DNA from: Bradyrhizobium betae
GTDB lineage: Bacteria > Pseudomonadota > Alphaproteobacteria > Rhizobiales > Xanthobacteraceae
Reading direction: 5' to 3'
DNA length: 64,000 nt
Assembly (NCBI RefSeq): GCF_008932115.1
Contig: NZ_CP044543.1
Coordinates: 4,842,501-4,906,500, forward strand
Shown here: positions 37,497 to 48,363 of the stretch, piece by piece
Layout: each line of letters starts with the position of its first letter
How positions within the stretch are numbered: the stretch's first letter is position 1
Notes under the pieces: generated by a model
Seen by the model: only the letters and a program-made list of their open reading frames with translations
Database searches by the model: none
Told to the model about the DNA's origin: nothing
Position numbers and translations under genes: made by a program

Positions 37497-38396
37497 TTAC
37501 GGCAGCACGGCGGTGCGACGCCGGTCCAGCGCATTCGCATGGGCCATCCACTCCGGCAAAGGCTCACCGTCGCGATGCCGGCCGCCGGCACACGCTGCCG
37601 CCCAGGCCGAGATGGCGCCGAGCAGAATGGCTGTGGCCACCGAGAACGCCAGGATGATCGTGCTTCGCCGCGACCGCGCGATCGCCGTCTTGGCGTTGGC
37701 GATGACGGTGTCGACGCGGCGCTCGGCGTCAGCCGGCGCGAGGCCGGTGGTGCCGACGACCTGCTGGATCAAATAGGTGCGGTCGTCCGCGCTGAGGCCG
37801 TCATGGCTCGACGTCGTGAGAAGGATGCGGCCGGCTTCAGCGCGTTCCGCACTGAGATCGACCGTGGGCGCGCGGCGCCCGGCCCGGTAGAGACGGTCGA
37901 GCTCGTAGCTGAGCAGCGGCTCGGCGGCGCTCGTGCGCGCCGACGTGGCGCCCGTTGGCGTGCGCGACAAGGTCGCCGCGCCCAGCAGCGTGGCGAGCAC
38001 AGCGCCCATCACCACCGCGAGCGCCCAGACCGCCAGTCCGTGCAGGCCGTCCGCCTGCTCGGTGTGCTCGACCGGACCGCCCGGCGCGGCCGGTGTGCGC
38101 ACCCAGCCGGCGATGTAGCCGCCCAGCCCGAAGCTGAGGATCGCCTGCAGGATGAGATAGATGCCGGACAGGATCCATAACGCCACGGAGGCGTCGCGCC
38201 AGGTCGGCGCAGCGGAGGTGACCCCGAGCCCGACGCTTGCGCCGAACGTCACCATGACGAACGACAGCGCTGTGGCCGCGAACGCCCCGAGCAGGATCGG
38301 CGACCATTGCAGATAGCGCGAACCGCGATCGGCGCGGGTCGCCTCGACATCGGCGCGCGGCGCCGGGGGAAGGCCTTCCATCGACATTTCCATCAT
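37497..38396 (-). CDS. Integral membrane protein of unknown function
   Basis: A 299-residue protein with about four membrane helices: SPILLGAFAATALSFVMV, ASVALWILSGIYLILQAILS, LAVWALAVVMGAVLATLLGA and a C-terminal TIILAFSVATAILLGAISAW. A long soluble part with YLIQQVVGTTGLAPADAERR lies between the third and fourth. Proteins of this build occur in Bradyrhizobium with no known job. Three possible ATGs lie together (38396, 38393, 38387). It starts 7 bases after the stop of the 24-residue peptide gene, so they form one transcript. Confidence 0.7.
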   Translation of the reverse strand: MMEMSMEGLPPAPRADVEATRADRGSRYLQWSPILLGAFAATALSFVMVTFGASVGLGVTSAAPTWRDASVALWILSGIYLILQAILSFGLGGYIAGWVRTPAAPGGPVEHTEQADGLHGLAVWALAVVMGAVLATLLGAATLSRTPTGATSARTSAAEPLLSYELDRLYRAGRRAPTVDLSAERAEAGRILLTTSSHDGLSADDRTYLIQQVVGTTGLAPADAERRVDTVIANAKTAIARSRRSTIILAFSVATAILLGAISAWAAACAGGRHRDGEPLPEWMAHANALDRRRTAVLP

Positions 38397-38402
38397 CCTT
38401 GC

Positions 38403-38477
38403 TCAGCGCAAGCCGAAGAAGGACAGCACAGCCAGGATCACCACCACCAGGCCAACCAGATAAATCAAACCGTTCAT
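38403..38477 (-). CDS. 24-residue single-helix membrane peptide
   Basis: A short ORF, MNGLIYLVGLVVVILAVLSF then FGLR and stop, is a single hydrophobic helix. GGAGGC lies 5 bases upstream of its ATG, an excellent ribosome site. The next gene on the strand encodes a membrane protein of 299 residues, 6 bases further on, so the peptide may bind or regulate it. It is too short for ordinary gene calling. I remember similar tiny hydrophobic ORFs in related genomes, but no function is known. Confidence 0.7.
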   Translation of the reverse strand: MNGLIYLVGLVVVILAVLSFFGLR

Positions 38478-38667
38478 TGTCGCCTCCGTTCCGTTGTCGG
38501 CGTCAATTGTGCCTGCCCGTTAAAGTTCCTATGCCGGGACAATGTTGCAAAGCAGAACATCAGGCGCTTTGCCCGCGATGTGTGTGAGATCGTGCCGCCC
38601 TTCGCTATCGGCCACCCGCAACCTCATACTTAAGTTCACTTTTGACGGCGAGCCAAGGTGAACAGCC

Positions 38668-39063
38668 GTGCAGCAGGGGCAAGTGCTACCGACGATCCTG
38701 GTTGTCGAGGACGATCCCCTCATTCGCGGGCTCGTTGAAGAAGCGCTGGCCGACGGCGGATTTGGCACCGTGATCGTGAGTTCCGGCGAGGAAGCCATCG
38801 CCTTGCTCAAGGGCGAAACCAACGATTACCGCGCCCTCGTCACCCACATCAACCTGAGCGGCCCCATCGACGGCTGGGACATTGCCCGCGTCGGCCGCGA
38901 AATCGATGCTATATTTCCGATCGTCTACATGACCGGCGCCGCAGGCGACGAGTGGCCCTCGAAGGGCGTGCCCGGCAGCATCCTGCTGGCCAAGCCATTC
39001 GCCCCCGCGCAACTCGTGACGGCGCTATCCCAGCTTCTCAACGCGGGCACGCCGACAGGCTGA
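38668..39063 (+). CDS. Receiver-domain protein lacking the phosphoacceptor aspartate
   Basis: A 131-residue single receiver domain, similar to CheY-like response regulators. The acidic pair is present (VVEDDPLI), as are the later Thr/Ser region (VYMTGAAG) and the conserved Lys (LLAKPF, K109). The strand-3 end reads ALVTHINLSG: His60 replaces the phosphorylated Asp of the usual VTDINL pattern. So phosphotransfer by the standard path is not possible. The GTG start at 38668 is chosen; its ribosome site is modest. It has no output domain and no histidine kinase nearby. Confidence 0.8.
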   Translation: MQQGQVLPTILVVEDDPLIRGLVEEALADGGFGTVIVSSGEEAIALLKGETNDYRALVTHINLSGPIDGWDIARVGREIDAIFPIVYMTGAAGDEWPSKGVPGSILLAKPFAPAQLVTALSQLLNAGTPTG

Positions 39064-39078
39064 TGCGTCCTGGCGCGG

Positions 39079-39603
39079 TCAGTCCGCTGAAGGGCTGTTG
39101 ATCCACATCGCAAGCTCGCGCCACGGCTCCAGCGTCCAATGCCCGGATGCAGCGCCCGACGGCGAGGGCAGTACGAAGATCTCCGGCAGACTTGCGTCGC
39201 GCCGCTGCCGCCCCAGCGCAATCGCGCTCGACGGCCGGCCATAGAACAGGCTTGCCGCCTTCTTGCTCGTGAACGCGATCGTCCGCGGCCGATACGTCTC
39301 CATCTTCGCCCTGAACCCCGCGACGTCGATCGACGCGGTCGCGATCTGATGATCCATCCCGGCGCCCGACTTGGAGAGATCGGTGAAGCCGATCCCGAGG
39401 CCGAGGAGATCAGCGAACTCGTCCGGCTGATAGCGCCGCGGCGTGATGCCGGCCTCATGGATCGCGCGCCAGAAGCGGTTGCCGGGATGGGCATAGTAGT
39501 GCCCGAGCTCGGCCGAGCGCGTCGAGGCGGCGGTGCCGACGAAGACGAGGCGGAGGTTGGGGCGGAGCTGGTCGGGGAGGCGGTGGGGCGAATCGTCGAG
39601 CAT
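39079..39603 (-). CDS. mug: Mug-like mismatch-specific uracil/thymine DNA glycosylase
   Basis: A 174-residue uracil-DNA-glycosylase-fold protein. The motif FVGTAASTRSAELGHYYAHP followed by GNRFW resembles the Mug/TDG block GINPG...NRFW, and GIGFTDLSKSGAGMDHQIA is the second family block. The catalytic Asn of GINPG is not present in the same form here (GTAAS), as in the other alphaproteobacterial relatives of this group, so the catalytic detail may differ. It would excise mispaired U or T from DNA. It lies just before the AT-rich insert at 39.6-41.2 kb. Confidence 0.8.
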   Translation of the reverse strand: MLDDSPHRLPDQLRPNLRLVFVGTAASTRSAELGHYYAHPGNRFWRAIHEAGITPRRYQPDEFADLLGLGIGFTDLSKSGAGMDHQIATASIDVAGFRAKMETYRPRTIAFTSKKAASLFYGRPSSAIALGRQRRDASLPEIFVLPSPSGAASGHWTLEPWRELAMWINSPSAD

Positions 39604-39725
39604 TTAGATTGGACGGAAGAAAACTGAGTTCACCTCAAACCATCGCCTAACAATCTTTGGTGGAAAATCGCGTGGCGTAGTTATGCTGGTAGTGATAGCC
39701 TAAGATATTAGGGAGCAACAACATC

Positions 39726-40310
39726 ATGACGCAAGCCCAAGGCATTGTGAATAACGAGTTTGATGCTGCAAAGATTATCGCAGAAACTTTAGCTGGATTG
39801 GATCGGCCGCAACAGGAAAGAGCGTTGCGTTTTGCTAGCGAAGCTCTCGGGTTGAAGGCGCCGGAAGCTTCAGCGCCGGCCGGGCGACAAGCTGAACATT
39901 TAGCTTCAGTCGAGAACGTTCGCGAACCAGCGAGGGCGCTAGACATAAAGCAATTTACAGAAGCCAAAGCGCCACAAAGTGATCAGCAATTTGCTGCTGT
40001 GACTGCATACTATTATCAGTTCGAAGCGCCCGCTCACGCGCGTCGCGAAAGTATCGATGCTGAACTCCTAAGTGAGGCAGCGCGGCTTGCGACCAGAAAA
40101 CGCCCAAGCCGATATGCCCTTAACAACGCAAAGAACGCGGGATATCTAGATTCGGCTGGGCATGGCGAGTTTCGATTGAATACTGTTGGCGAAAATCTAG
40201 TGGCAATCACGCTACCTGGAAAGGCAGCTACGGCCGGTCAAAAAGCTGGCCGTCAGAGGAGGCAGCCAGCCGGCCGCAAGGCATCATCGAGGAAAAAGAC
40301 CAAGGCGTAG
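39726..40310 (+). CDS. Hypothetical protein, first gene of an AT-richer insert
   Basis: A 194-residue protein with an N-terminal helical part (NNEFDAAKIIAETLAGLDRP), a variable linker and a conserved-looking C-terminal domain: AVTAYYYQFEAPAHARRESI, then LLSEAARLATRKRPSRYALN and TVGENLVAITLPG. It ends with a Lys/Arg-rich tail (RKASSRKKTKA), so it could bind nucleic acid. Its base composition is lower in GC than the surrounding genes. The second gene follows 22 bases later. I recognise the C-terminal pattern from other poorly described bacterial proteins but cannot name a function. Confidence 0.65.
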   Translation: MTQAQGIVNNEFDAAKIIAETLAGLDRPQQERALRFASEALGLKAPEASAPAGRQAEHLASVENVREPARALDIKQFTEAKAPQSDQQFAAVTAYYYQFEAPAHARRESIDAELLSEAARLATRKRPSRYALNNAKNAGYLDSAGHGEFRLNTVGENLVAITLPGKAATAGQKAGRQRRQPAGRKASSRKKTKA

Positions 40311-40332
40311 TCCGCATCGGGAGTATCTTAAT

Positions 40333-41142
40333 ATGACCGCGGCCCTTGATGCGATCGATGCAGCTCTTCAAGAAGTTACGACAGCGAGAATTCTAGTAGC
40401 CAGGATTCGGTCCAAGCAGGTCCGCGGAGCCGACCAACTCGCTGGCTTAAAGTCGCTTGCTTATGCATGGTTTAACACGCATCGCAAGTCGCTGGAGAAC
40501 CGTTCTGACATTGACATAAATTCGATCAACGACGCCTTTCAAACTATTCTGAATTCTGCGGATAGGAGCGCCGCCAGAACCACCTACCTTGGAGCTCTCA
40601 CGCGAGCAAAAACTTCGCTCATGGCGGTGCGAACTGAAGTCTTGCGGAACGGGACGATGAATAGTCCTCAGCATTCCGACGATGTTCCGCCGGATTTTTC
40701 ACCGTTAGCTGGCAGCCCGCAGATGAACGCCATCCTAGCTAACCGGTGGTTAGAATGCTGCAAGTGTGTGTCAGCTCAAGCGCATCTTGCGGCAATAGTC
40801 ATGATGGGGGGATTGCTTGAGGCGCTTTTTGTCGCGCGCGCGAACAAGATGACCGACAAATCGAGCCTGATCAAAGCAAAAGCTGCTCCGATCGATAAGA
40901 AATCGGGCAAGACTGCGGACTATCAGGAATGGATGCTCGATTCGTATATTCGCGTTGGGCACGAACTGGGCTGGATTACCGAGTCTGCTAAGCAGATAGC
41001 CGATGTTATAAAAGAGTTCCGAAATTACGTTCATCCAGCGAAGGAGCTTCGACACGGAGTGGCGCTCGCGCACAATGATTCTGCCATGTTCTGGAACGTT
41101 ACCAAAGCACTCGTAAGGCAGTTGTTGCTTAGCGCAAGGTAA
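40333..41142 (+). CDS. Hypothetical protein with HEPN-like RNYVHP motif
   Basis: A 269-residue, mostly helical protein. The second half is like HEPN-type proteins: LAAIVMMGGLLEALFVARAN, then helix-rich sequence, then VIKEFRNYVHPAKELRHG (R230, N231, H234). HEPN RNases use an Arg...His pair, here spaced RxxxH. Such proteins are often toxins or defence effectors, but the match is by eye. The base composition is AT-richer than its neighbours, and the gene is in an operon with the Lys-tailed protein upstream. GGGAG lies just before the ATG. The likely unit is a two-gene module of foreign origin. Confidence 0.6.
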   Translation: MTAALDAIDAALQEVTTARILVARIRSKQVRGADQLAGLKSLAYAWFNTHRKSLENRSDIDINSINDAFQTILNSADRSAARTTYLGALTRAKTSLMAVRTEVLRNGTMNSPQHSDDVPPDFSPLAGSPQMNAILANRWLECCKCVSAQAHLAAIVMMGGLLEALFVARANKMTDKSSLIKAKAAPIDKKSGKTADYQEWMLDSYIRVGHELGWITESAKQIADVIKEFRNYVHPAKELRHGVALAHNDSAMFWNVTKALVRQLLLSAR

Positions 41143-41220
41143 GTAATGGCAGCGAATTGCTCGGCCAAATTTCTCATTTCGATTTCAAAAGTGCTGCGCG
41201 TATGGGGATGATTTCTTTAT

Positions 41221-41250
41221 ACTAGGTCGGCGAGTAATCGCCGGCCTAGT
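41221..41250. terminator. Hairpin terminator between converging genes
   Basis: A 13-bp stem ACTAGGTCGGCGA / TCGCCGGCCTAGT with one wobble and a 4-base loop, between the HEPN-like gene (plus) and thiC (minus). It has little U run and may stop both. Confidence 0.6.
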
Positions 41251-41274
41251 AGGATTTGACCGTGCACGGCGACC

Positions 41275-43345
<2,071 letters not shown>

Positions 43346-43373
43346 AGTGGAGTGTGGGGCGAGAGAGTGTGGA

Positions 43374-43982
43374 TCACGCCGCCTCCTTCGACTCGCCGAG
43401 CCATTGCCGCACCCGGGCATCGGGGTCGGCGTTTTGCGTCACGTCGGACACCACTGCGATGGAATCCGCGCCGGCGGCAAAAATCTCCGCGGCGTGCTCG
43501 AACTTGATGCCGCCGATCGCGACCAGCGGGATGCTGCCGATGCGCTTCTTCCATTCCGTGATCTTCGGAATGCCCTGCGGTTCGAAGCGCATCGACTTCA
43601 AGGTGGTGAAGAAGATCGGGCCGAGCGCGACGTAGTCGGGCTTTGCCGCGAGCGCGGTTTCAAGCTCGGCGTCGTCATGGGTGGAGATGCCGAGCGAGAG
43701 GCCGGCTTCGCGGATGGCCGCGAGGTCGGCCTCGGCGAGATCCTCCTGGCCGAGATGCAGGTACTTCGCGCCGGCCACGATCGCCGCGCGCCAGTAGTCG
43801 TTCACGACCAGCTTGGCCTGCGTGCCCTCGGTGATCGCCAGCGCATCGGTGACGACCTGCAGGGCCTGCGAGTCGTTGAGGTCCTTGGCGCGCAGCTGGA
43901 TAGTGCCGACGCCGAGCTTGGTCAGGCGCTCGACCCACGCGAGGCTGTCGACGACGGGATAGAAGCGATCAGGATACGGCAT
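43374..43982 (-). CDS. thiE: Thiamine phosphate synthase ThiE
   Basis: A 202-residue TIM-barrel enzyme that joins the pyrimidine diphosphate and thiazole phosphate to give thiamine phosphate. Landmarks are [47 protein letters not shown] and [10 protein letters not shown] started it at MPYPDRFYP (43982); this overlaps the end of thiG by 14 bases, which means translational coupling. A start at 44000 would overlap more and adds no conserved sequence. The variant GPIFFTT replaces the usual GPIFPTxTK and occurs in some Rhizobiales. Confidence 0.93.
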   Translation of the reverse strand: MPYPDRFYPVVDSLAWVERLTKLGVGTIQLRAKDLNDSQALQVVTDALAITEGTQAKLVVNDYWRAAIVAGAKYLHLGQEDLAEADLAAIREAGLSLGISTHDDAELETALAAKPDYVALGPIFFTTLKSMRFEPQGIPKITEWKKRIGSIPLVAIGGIKFEHAAEIFAAGADSIAVVSDVTQNADPDARVRQWLGESKEAA

Positions 43983-44751
43983 GCCAGAACGGTGTCCCAA
44001 CGACAGGGGTGGAAGGGGAGGCGAAGTCGCGGGCGTTCATCAGCCCGGCTTCATAAGCGGTGCGGCCGGCCTCGCAGCCGAGGCGGAAGGCGTTCGCCAT
44101 CGCGACGGGATCGGCGGCTTTGGCGATCGCGGTGTTGAGCAGCACGGCGTCGTAGCCGAGCTCCAGCGCCTGGGCTGCGTGGGAGGGCGCGCCAAGGCCG
44201 GCATCGACCACCAGCGTGATGTCGGGCAGCCGCTCGCGCAGCAGCTTGAGCGCGTCGGGGTTGATGATGCCCTTGGCGCTGCCGATCGGCGCGGCCCACG
44301 GCATCACCACCTTGCAGCCGGCATCGACCAGACGATTGGCGACGGAGAGATCCTCGGTGCAATAGGGGAATACTTCAAAACCGTCCTTGATCAGGATGCT
44401 TGCGGCTTCGACGAGGCCGACGACGTCGGGCTGCAGCGTGTCGTTGTCGGCGATCACCTCGAGCTTGATCCAGCTGGTGCCGAACAATTCGCGCGCGAGC
44501 TTGGCCGTGGTGACGGCTTCGCGCACGGTGCGGCAGCCGGCGGTGTTCGGCAGCACGGTGACATCGAGCTCGCGGATCAGATTCCAGAACGCGTCGCCGG
44601 TCTTGCCGCCGGCGGATTCGCGCCGCAGCGACACCGTGACGATGTTCGAGCCGGAGGCGCGGATCGCGGCCTGCATGATCGCGGGTGACGGATAGAGCGC
44701 GCTGCCGATCAGCAGGCGGGAGGGGAAGGTTTTGCCGTAGAAGGTCACCAT
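43969..44751 (-). CDS. thiG: Thiazole synthase ThiG
   Basis: A 260-residue TIM-barrel enzyme that makes thiazole phosphate from deoxyxylulose phosphate, glycine imine and the ThiS thiocarboxylate. Landmarks are [35 protein letters not shown]-like [17 protein letters not shown] and [13 protein letters not shown], and the active-site lysine in WIKLEV. It lies 154 bases from thiS, a gap filled by a family B repeat. The length is normal. Confidence 0.96.
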   Translation of the reverse strand: MVTFYGKTFPSRLLIGSALYPSPAIMQAAIRASGSNIVTVSLRRESAGGKTGDAFWNLIRELDVTVLPNTAGCRTVREAVTTAKLARELFGTSWIKLEVIADNDTLQPDVVGLVEAASILIKDGFEVFPYCTEDLSVANRLVDAGCKVVMPWAAPIGSAKGIINPDALKLLRERLPDITLVVDAGLGAPSHAAQALELGYDAVLLNTAIAKAADPVAMANAFRLGCEAGRTAYEAGLMNARDFASPSTPVVGTPFWHAVS

Positions 44752-44778
44752 GTGAGAGGTGTCTCCTGAGTTGACGCT

Positions 44779-44877
44779 GTCATCCCCGCGAAGGCGGGGA
44801 TCCAGTACGCCGCGGCCGCGCGGCAGGAACCGAGACGCTGCGGCGTACTGGATCGCCCGGTCAAGCCGGGCGATGAC
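44779..44877. repeat. Family B palindromic repeat inside the thi operon (thiS-thiG gap)
   Basis: About 99 bases, GTCATCCCCGCGAAGGCGGG to CAAGCCGGGCGATGAC, with central CAGTACGCCGCGG / CGGCGTACTGG. It would be transcribed as a long folded spacer in the operon mRNA. Confidence 0.75.
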
Positions 44878-44905
44878 AGCGGAGAGTGTGGAGAGAGCAC
44901 CATCC

Positions 44906-45103
44906 TCACCCTCCCTGCCGCGGCGTGATGATCTCGATCTCGTCGCCCGCCTTGAGATGGGTTTCGGCCCAGCGGCTCTTCGGCACGACGTCGTAATTCA
45001 GCGCGATCGCGAAATGGGTGCCCTCGTAGTCGAGCTCCGACAGCAGCGCGTCGACGCTGGCGGAACTCACCTCGCGCTGCTCGCCGTTGACGATCACCCG
45101 CAT
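44906..45103 (-). CDS. thiS: Sulfur carrier protein ThiS
   Basis: A 65-residue ubiquitin-like sulfur carrier. The C terminus is ITPRQGG, ending in the Gly-Gly that is adenylated and thiocarboxylated. The N-terminal [20 protein letters not shown] fits ThiS. The start overlaps the end of thiO by 10 bases. Confidence 0.95.
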   Translation of the reverse strand: MRVIVNGEQREVSSASVDALLSELDYEGTHFAIALNYDVVPKSRWAETHLKAGDEIEIITPRQGG

Positions 45104-46119
45104 TGCATCACCTCATTGTCGATCTGGCCGCGCTGGACGTATTGCAGCGTCAGCTCGGCGAGCGCCGGTGCGATCAGGAAGCCGTGGCGGTAGAGCCCGT
45201 TGACGCTGATCCTGCCGCCGCGAATGCCGATGCGCGGGAGATTGTCGGGGAAAGCGGGGCGCAGGCCGGAGCCGAACTCGACGATGCGGGCCTCGCCGAA
45301 GGCGGGATGCACGGTATAGGCCGCGCCGAGCAATTCGAGCGCCGAGCGGACGCTGACGCCGGTGTCCTCGGCCTCGATCGAGGTCGCGCCCAGCATGAAC
45401 AGATTGTCCTCGCGCGGGATCACGTAGAGCGGCCAGCGCGGATGGATCAGCCGCACCGGGCGGGCCAATTGCACCTCGTTCGTTTCGATCAGGACCATCT
45501 CGCCCTTGACGCCGCGCAGCTCCTTCTGCTCGTCGCGCGCGCCGAGGCCGCGGCAGTCGATCACGATGCCTTTAGGATCGAGTTCTGCCAGGTCACCAGC
45601 GGACACGTCGCTGCCGAACTTGATGGTGCCGCCGGCCGCGATGATGCGCTCGTGCAGCTTCGGCAGCACCCGGCGCGGCTCGACATGGCCTTCGTTGGGG
45701 AAGAACAGCGCGTCGCGGAAGCGGCCCTCCAGCGACGGCTCGAGCTCGGCGAGGCTGGCTGCATCGAGCCGGCGATGGTCCTCGGTCATCCGGGCAAAGC
45801 GCTCGAAATCATTGCGCTCGCGCGGATGGGCAACGACGAGCGAGCCGTTGAAGGGTGTGTCGGGCAGTTCGCGGCGCCAGATGTCGAGCGAGCGCTGGCC
45901 GAGCCGGGAGATGATGGGTTCGGCGACCTCCGCCTCGCAATAGGGCGCGAGCATGCCGCCGGCCCAATGGCTGGTGGAAGCGGCCATGGTGGCGTCGCCG
46001 CGCTCGTGGAGCGTGACGGGGTGGCCGGCCTGTGCGAACAACAGGGCCTGCCAGGCGCCCGCAATGCCTGCGCCGATGATGGATACCGGGGAATCCGGTC
46101 GTTTGGTCGTCTGCAACAT
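45094..46119 (-). CDS. thiO: Glycine oxidase ThiO
   Basis: A 341-residue FAD-dependent amine oxidase that turns glycine into the imine needed for the thiazole ring. The FAD motif is VSIIGAGIAGAWQALLFAQ near residue 12. Other landmarks are HWAGGMLAPYCEAEV and the C-terminal GLYRHGFLIAPALAELTL, typical of ThiO. It is the first gene of the operon, directly after the TPP riboswitch. Using glycine instead of tyrosine as the imine source fits an aerobic organism. Confidence 0.94.
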   Translation of the reverse strand: MLQTTKRPDSPVSIIGAGIAGAWQALLFAQAGHPVTLHERGDATMAASTSHWAGGMLAPYCEAEVAEPIISRLGQRSLDIWRRELPDTPFNGSLVVAHPRERNDFERFARMTEDHRRLDAASLAELEPSLEGRFRDALFFPNEGHVEPRRVLPKLHERIIAAGGTIKFGSDVSAGDLAELDPKGIVIDCRGLGARDEQKELRGVKGEMVLIETNEVQLARPVRLIHPRWPLYVIPREDNLFMLGATSIEAEDTGVSVRSALELLGAAYTVHPAFGEARIVEFGSGLRPAFPDNLPRIGIRGGRISVNGLYRHGFLIAPALAELTLQYVQRGQIDNEVMQCG

Positions 46120-46121
46120 CC

Positions 46122-46244
46122 CTGTCCCTTCGCCGGCATGACCCGGATCAGGTTCAAAGGGTCACCGCGGTCCTGGGCCTGCCTGCTGAAGTGCAGGCTT
46201 GCCCATTTAGCGGTATCTCAGCTCCTCCTCGGAGCACCCCTCGG
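46122..46244 (-). promoter_or_regulatory. TPP riboswitch (THI box) in front of thiO
   Basis: On the minus strand the region reads GAGGGGTGCTCC... GCTGAGAT ... CCTTTGAACCTGATCCGGGT then CATGCCGGCGAAGGGA, all hallmark pieces of the thiamine pyrophosphate aptamer. The extra P3 arm is the CCTGCACTTCAGCAGG hairpin. The 3' strand of the aptamer, GAAGGGACAGG, ends right before the thiO ATG, so it overlaps the ribosome site; this indicates control of translation by TPP. It should repress the whole thiO-S-G-E-C operon when TPP is plentiful. Confidence 0.95.
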
Positions 46245-46277
46245 AACGGCTCTAATGTAGGCTTGTGACGGCTGGTG

Positions 46278-46829
46278 TCAACGCATTAGGCCCGGAACCT
46301 GCGCCCGGGCGTTGCGGACGCGCTGGGCGAGCTTCCGGTGCGGCGGGGTGCCGAACATCGGCTGCGGATTGCCGTTCGGCTCCAGCCAGACCTGGGAATT
46401 CGTCTCGGTGCTGGCCTGCTGCACCATCTCCTGCCGCTGCCGCTTGGCGGCGTAGTAATAGCCGCCCGCGAAATAACGCACGGCCTGGGCGTGGTCGCCA
46501 TTGGCGGCGCGATAGGCGCCGGCGAGGTATTTGACCGCGTAGGTGAGGTTGGTGTTGGGGTCGCGCAGGCCCGCGGCATCGCCGGTGTAGCCGAGCCCCC
46601 GGGCGGTCGCGAGCTTGATCTGCATCAGGCCGATGGTGCCGCCGTGGCCGACCAGGCCGGACTGGTAGCGGCTCTCGCGCATGATGACACGGTGCACCAG
46701 CGCTTCCGGCACGCCGTTGGCGCGCGCATGGGTCGCGACCATCTCGGCATATTCGGCTTCGCCCGCGAATGCGGCCTGCGGCAAGGTCAGTCCGGCCGCG
46801 AGCAGCGCGGCGACGCGTAAAATTTTCAT
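46278..46829 (-). CDS. Small lytic transglycosylase (SLT domain)
   Basis: A 183-residue periplasmic muramidase with a signal peptide (ends AAFAGEA). The SLT domain has the catalytic Glu in VIMRESRYQSG, then GGTIGLMQIKLATARGLGY and the closing block NLTYAVKYLAGAYRAANGD with YFAGGYYYAAKR. Small SLT proteins of this type help insert envelope machines through the cell wall or recycle murein. It is a single gene; start and end are clear. Confidence 0.9.
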   Translation of the reverse strand: MKILRVAALLAAGLTLPQAAFAGEAEYAEMVATHARANGVPEALVHRVIMRESRYQSGLVGHGGTIGLMQIKLATARGLGYTGDAAGLRDPNTNLTYAVKYLAGAYRAANGDHAQAVRYFAGGYYYAAKRQRQEMVQQASTETNSQVWLEPNGNPQPMFGTPPHRKLAQRVRNARAQVPGLMR

Positions 46830-47018
46830 CAGATGTCCCGGGTCCCTGACTGGCGATGTCGCGAAGTGACCTGCGCCGGCTGCCGTTAGGCCTCCCGATC
46901 GCGGCGATGATGTGGCCGAACGCCGCCTCCAGCGAATGGCGTCGGGCCCTGACTACGACTCAGAGCTGGCGCCGGGGTTCCCTCGGCCAAGGGAGAGAGG
47001 GCAAGGGAGGCGAGCGCC

Positions 47019-48350
47019 TCAGGCCGCCAGCCGCGGCTGCTGCCAGACCGGCAATTGCATGCGCACGATCAGCCCGTGCGGCGCGCGGTCGTGCAGCGAC
47101 AGCTCGCCGCCATGGGCGAGCGCGATCGCGTGCGCGATCGACAGGCCGAGGCCGAAACCGGTGGAATCGTCCATGGTGCGCGCATCGTCGCCGCGCACGA
47201 ACGGCTCCAGCATCTCCTGCTTGCGCGCGTCCGAAATGCCGGGGCCGTCGTCCTCGACGTCGATGACGAGTTTCGTGCCGTCGATGTCGAGACGGATCGT
47301 CACCTCGGCGCCGAAGCGCACCGCGTTCTCGACCAGGTTGGTGACGCCGCGATGCAGATCGTCGGGACGCGCGGCGGCGGTCGCGGACGCCGGCCCGTCG
47401 TAGTGCACGACGTGGCCCATGTCGCCGAACTGGTCGGCGATGAGCTGCAGCGTGCTGGCGATGTCGACCAGCGTCACCGCCTCGATCTTGCGGTCGTTGC
47501 GCAGCAGCGACAGCACGGATTCCAGCATCGAGCGCATCTGGTCGAGATCGATCAGCATGCGCCTGCGATTGCCCTCGTCCTCGATGAATTCGGCGCGGAG
47601 GCGCAGCCGCGTGATCGGCGTGCGCAGATCATGGCTGATCGCGGCCAGCATGCGGGTGCGATCGGACATCAGCCGCGCGATCCGCTCGTGCATGCGGTTG
47701 AGCGCGCGCGCGACCGAGCGGATCTCTTCCGGGCCGCGCTCGGGCAGCGGATCGGCGGCCTCGCCGTCCAGGCTGAAATTCTCCGCCGCCCTGGCGAAGG
47801 AGGACAGCGGCGCGGCCAGCGCATAGGCCGCCCACAGGCCGAGCATGGTGACGCTGATCAGCGCGAACAGCAGCGTGATCATCCACGGGCCGCCCCAGAA
47901 CCGCGGCGGATAGGGCGATTGCTCGACGCGGCCCGCGATCATGGTGCCGTCGGGCAATCCAACCGCGATCCGGTGCGCGCCGCCCTGCGGCGCCAGCGCG
48001 AGAACCTTGTACTGGTGGCCGAGGTGGCGGCGGACATTGCGCAGATGCGGGCTGTCGCCGTCATCGGTGGCCGGAGTGGTCCCCGGTGCGAGCAGCTCGA
48101 TGCCGGCCCTGGGAAACGCGCGTGCGATATCGGCGAGAATGCGCGGCCGCTCGCTGGCATCGGCGCCGCTCAGCAGCAGGGCGGCATCGGCGAGCTGATG
48201 CGCGCTGTCGGGCGGCGGATCGGCACGGTCCGGCCGGCTGATCAGGAAGCTGGCGGTCAGGATCAGATGCAGCGCGACGATCGACGCCACCACCAGCGCG
48301 GCGATCTGTCCGCCGATACTCTTGAGGTGGAAGAAGCGGAACGGCGTCAT
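47019..48350 (-). CDS. EnvZ-type sensor histidine kinase
   Basis: A 443-residue inner-membrane kinase. There are two membrane helices (about 17-37 and 156-180) around a periplasmic sensor domain, then a HAMP domain (about 180-235). The phosphoacceptor is His240 in AISHDLRTPITRLR. The ATPase part has the N box NLVENAVRF, G1 DDGPGI and G2 GFGLGLSIA. It lies 13 bases after the response regulator gene in the same orientation, so they act as a pair. The stimulus is not known. Confidence 0.92.
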   Translation of the reverse strand: MTPFRFFHLKSIGGQIAALVVASIVALHLILTASFLISRPDRADPPPDSAHQLADAALLLSGADASERPRILADIARAFPRAGIELLAPGTTPATDDGDSPHLRNVRRHLGHQYKVLALAPQGGAHRIAVGLPDGTMIAGRVEQSPYPPRFWGGPWMITLLFALISVTMLGLWAAYALAAPLSSFARAAENFSLDGEAADPLPERGPEEIRSVARALNRMHERIARLMSDRTRMLAAISHDLRTPITRLRLRAEFIEDEGNRRRMLIDLDQMRSMLESVLSLLRNDRKIEAVTLVDIASTLQLIADQFGDMGHVVHYDGPASATAAARPDDLHRGVTNLVENAVRFGAEVTIRLDIDGTKLVIDVEDDGPGISDARKQEMLEPFVRGDDARTMDDSTGFGLGLSIAHAIALAHGGELSLHDRAPHGLIVRMQLPVWQQPRLAA

Positions 48351-48363
48351 GGCGGCCGCCCCA

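Noticed and set aside
39079..41250. Integrative element with integrase or tRNA attachment site around the AT-rich pair
   Set aside because: No integrase, transposase, tRNA or clear direct repeats were found at the edges, so only the composition supports foreign origin.
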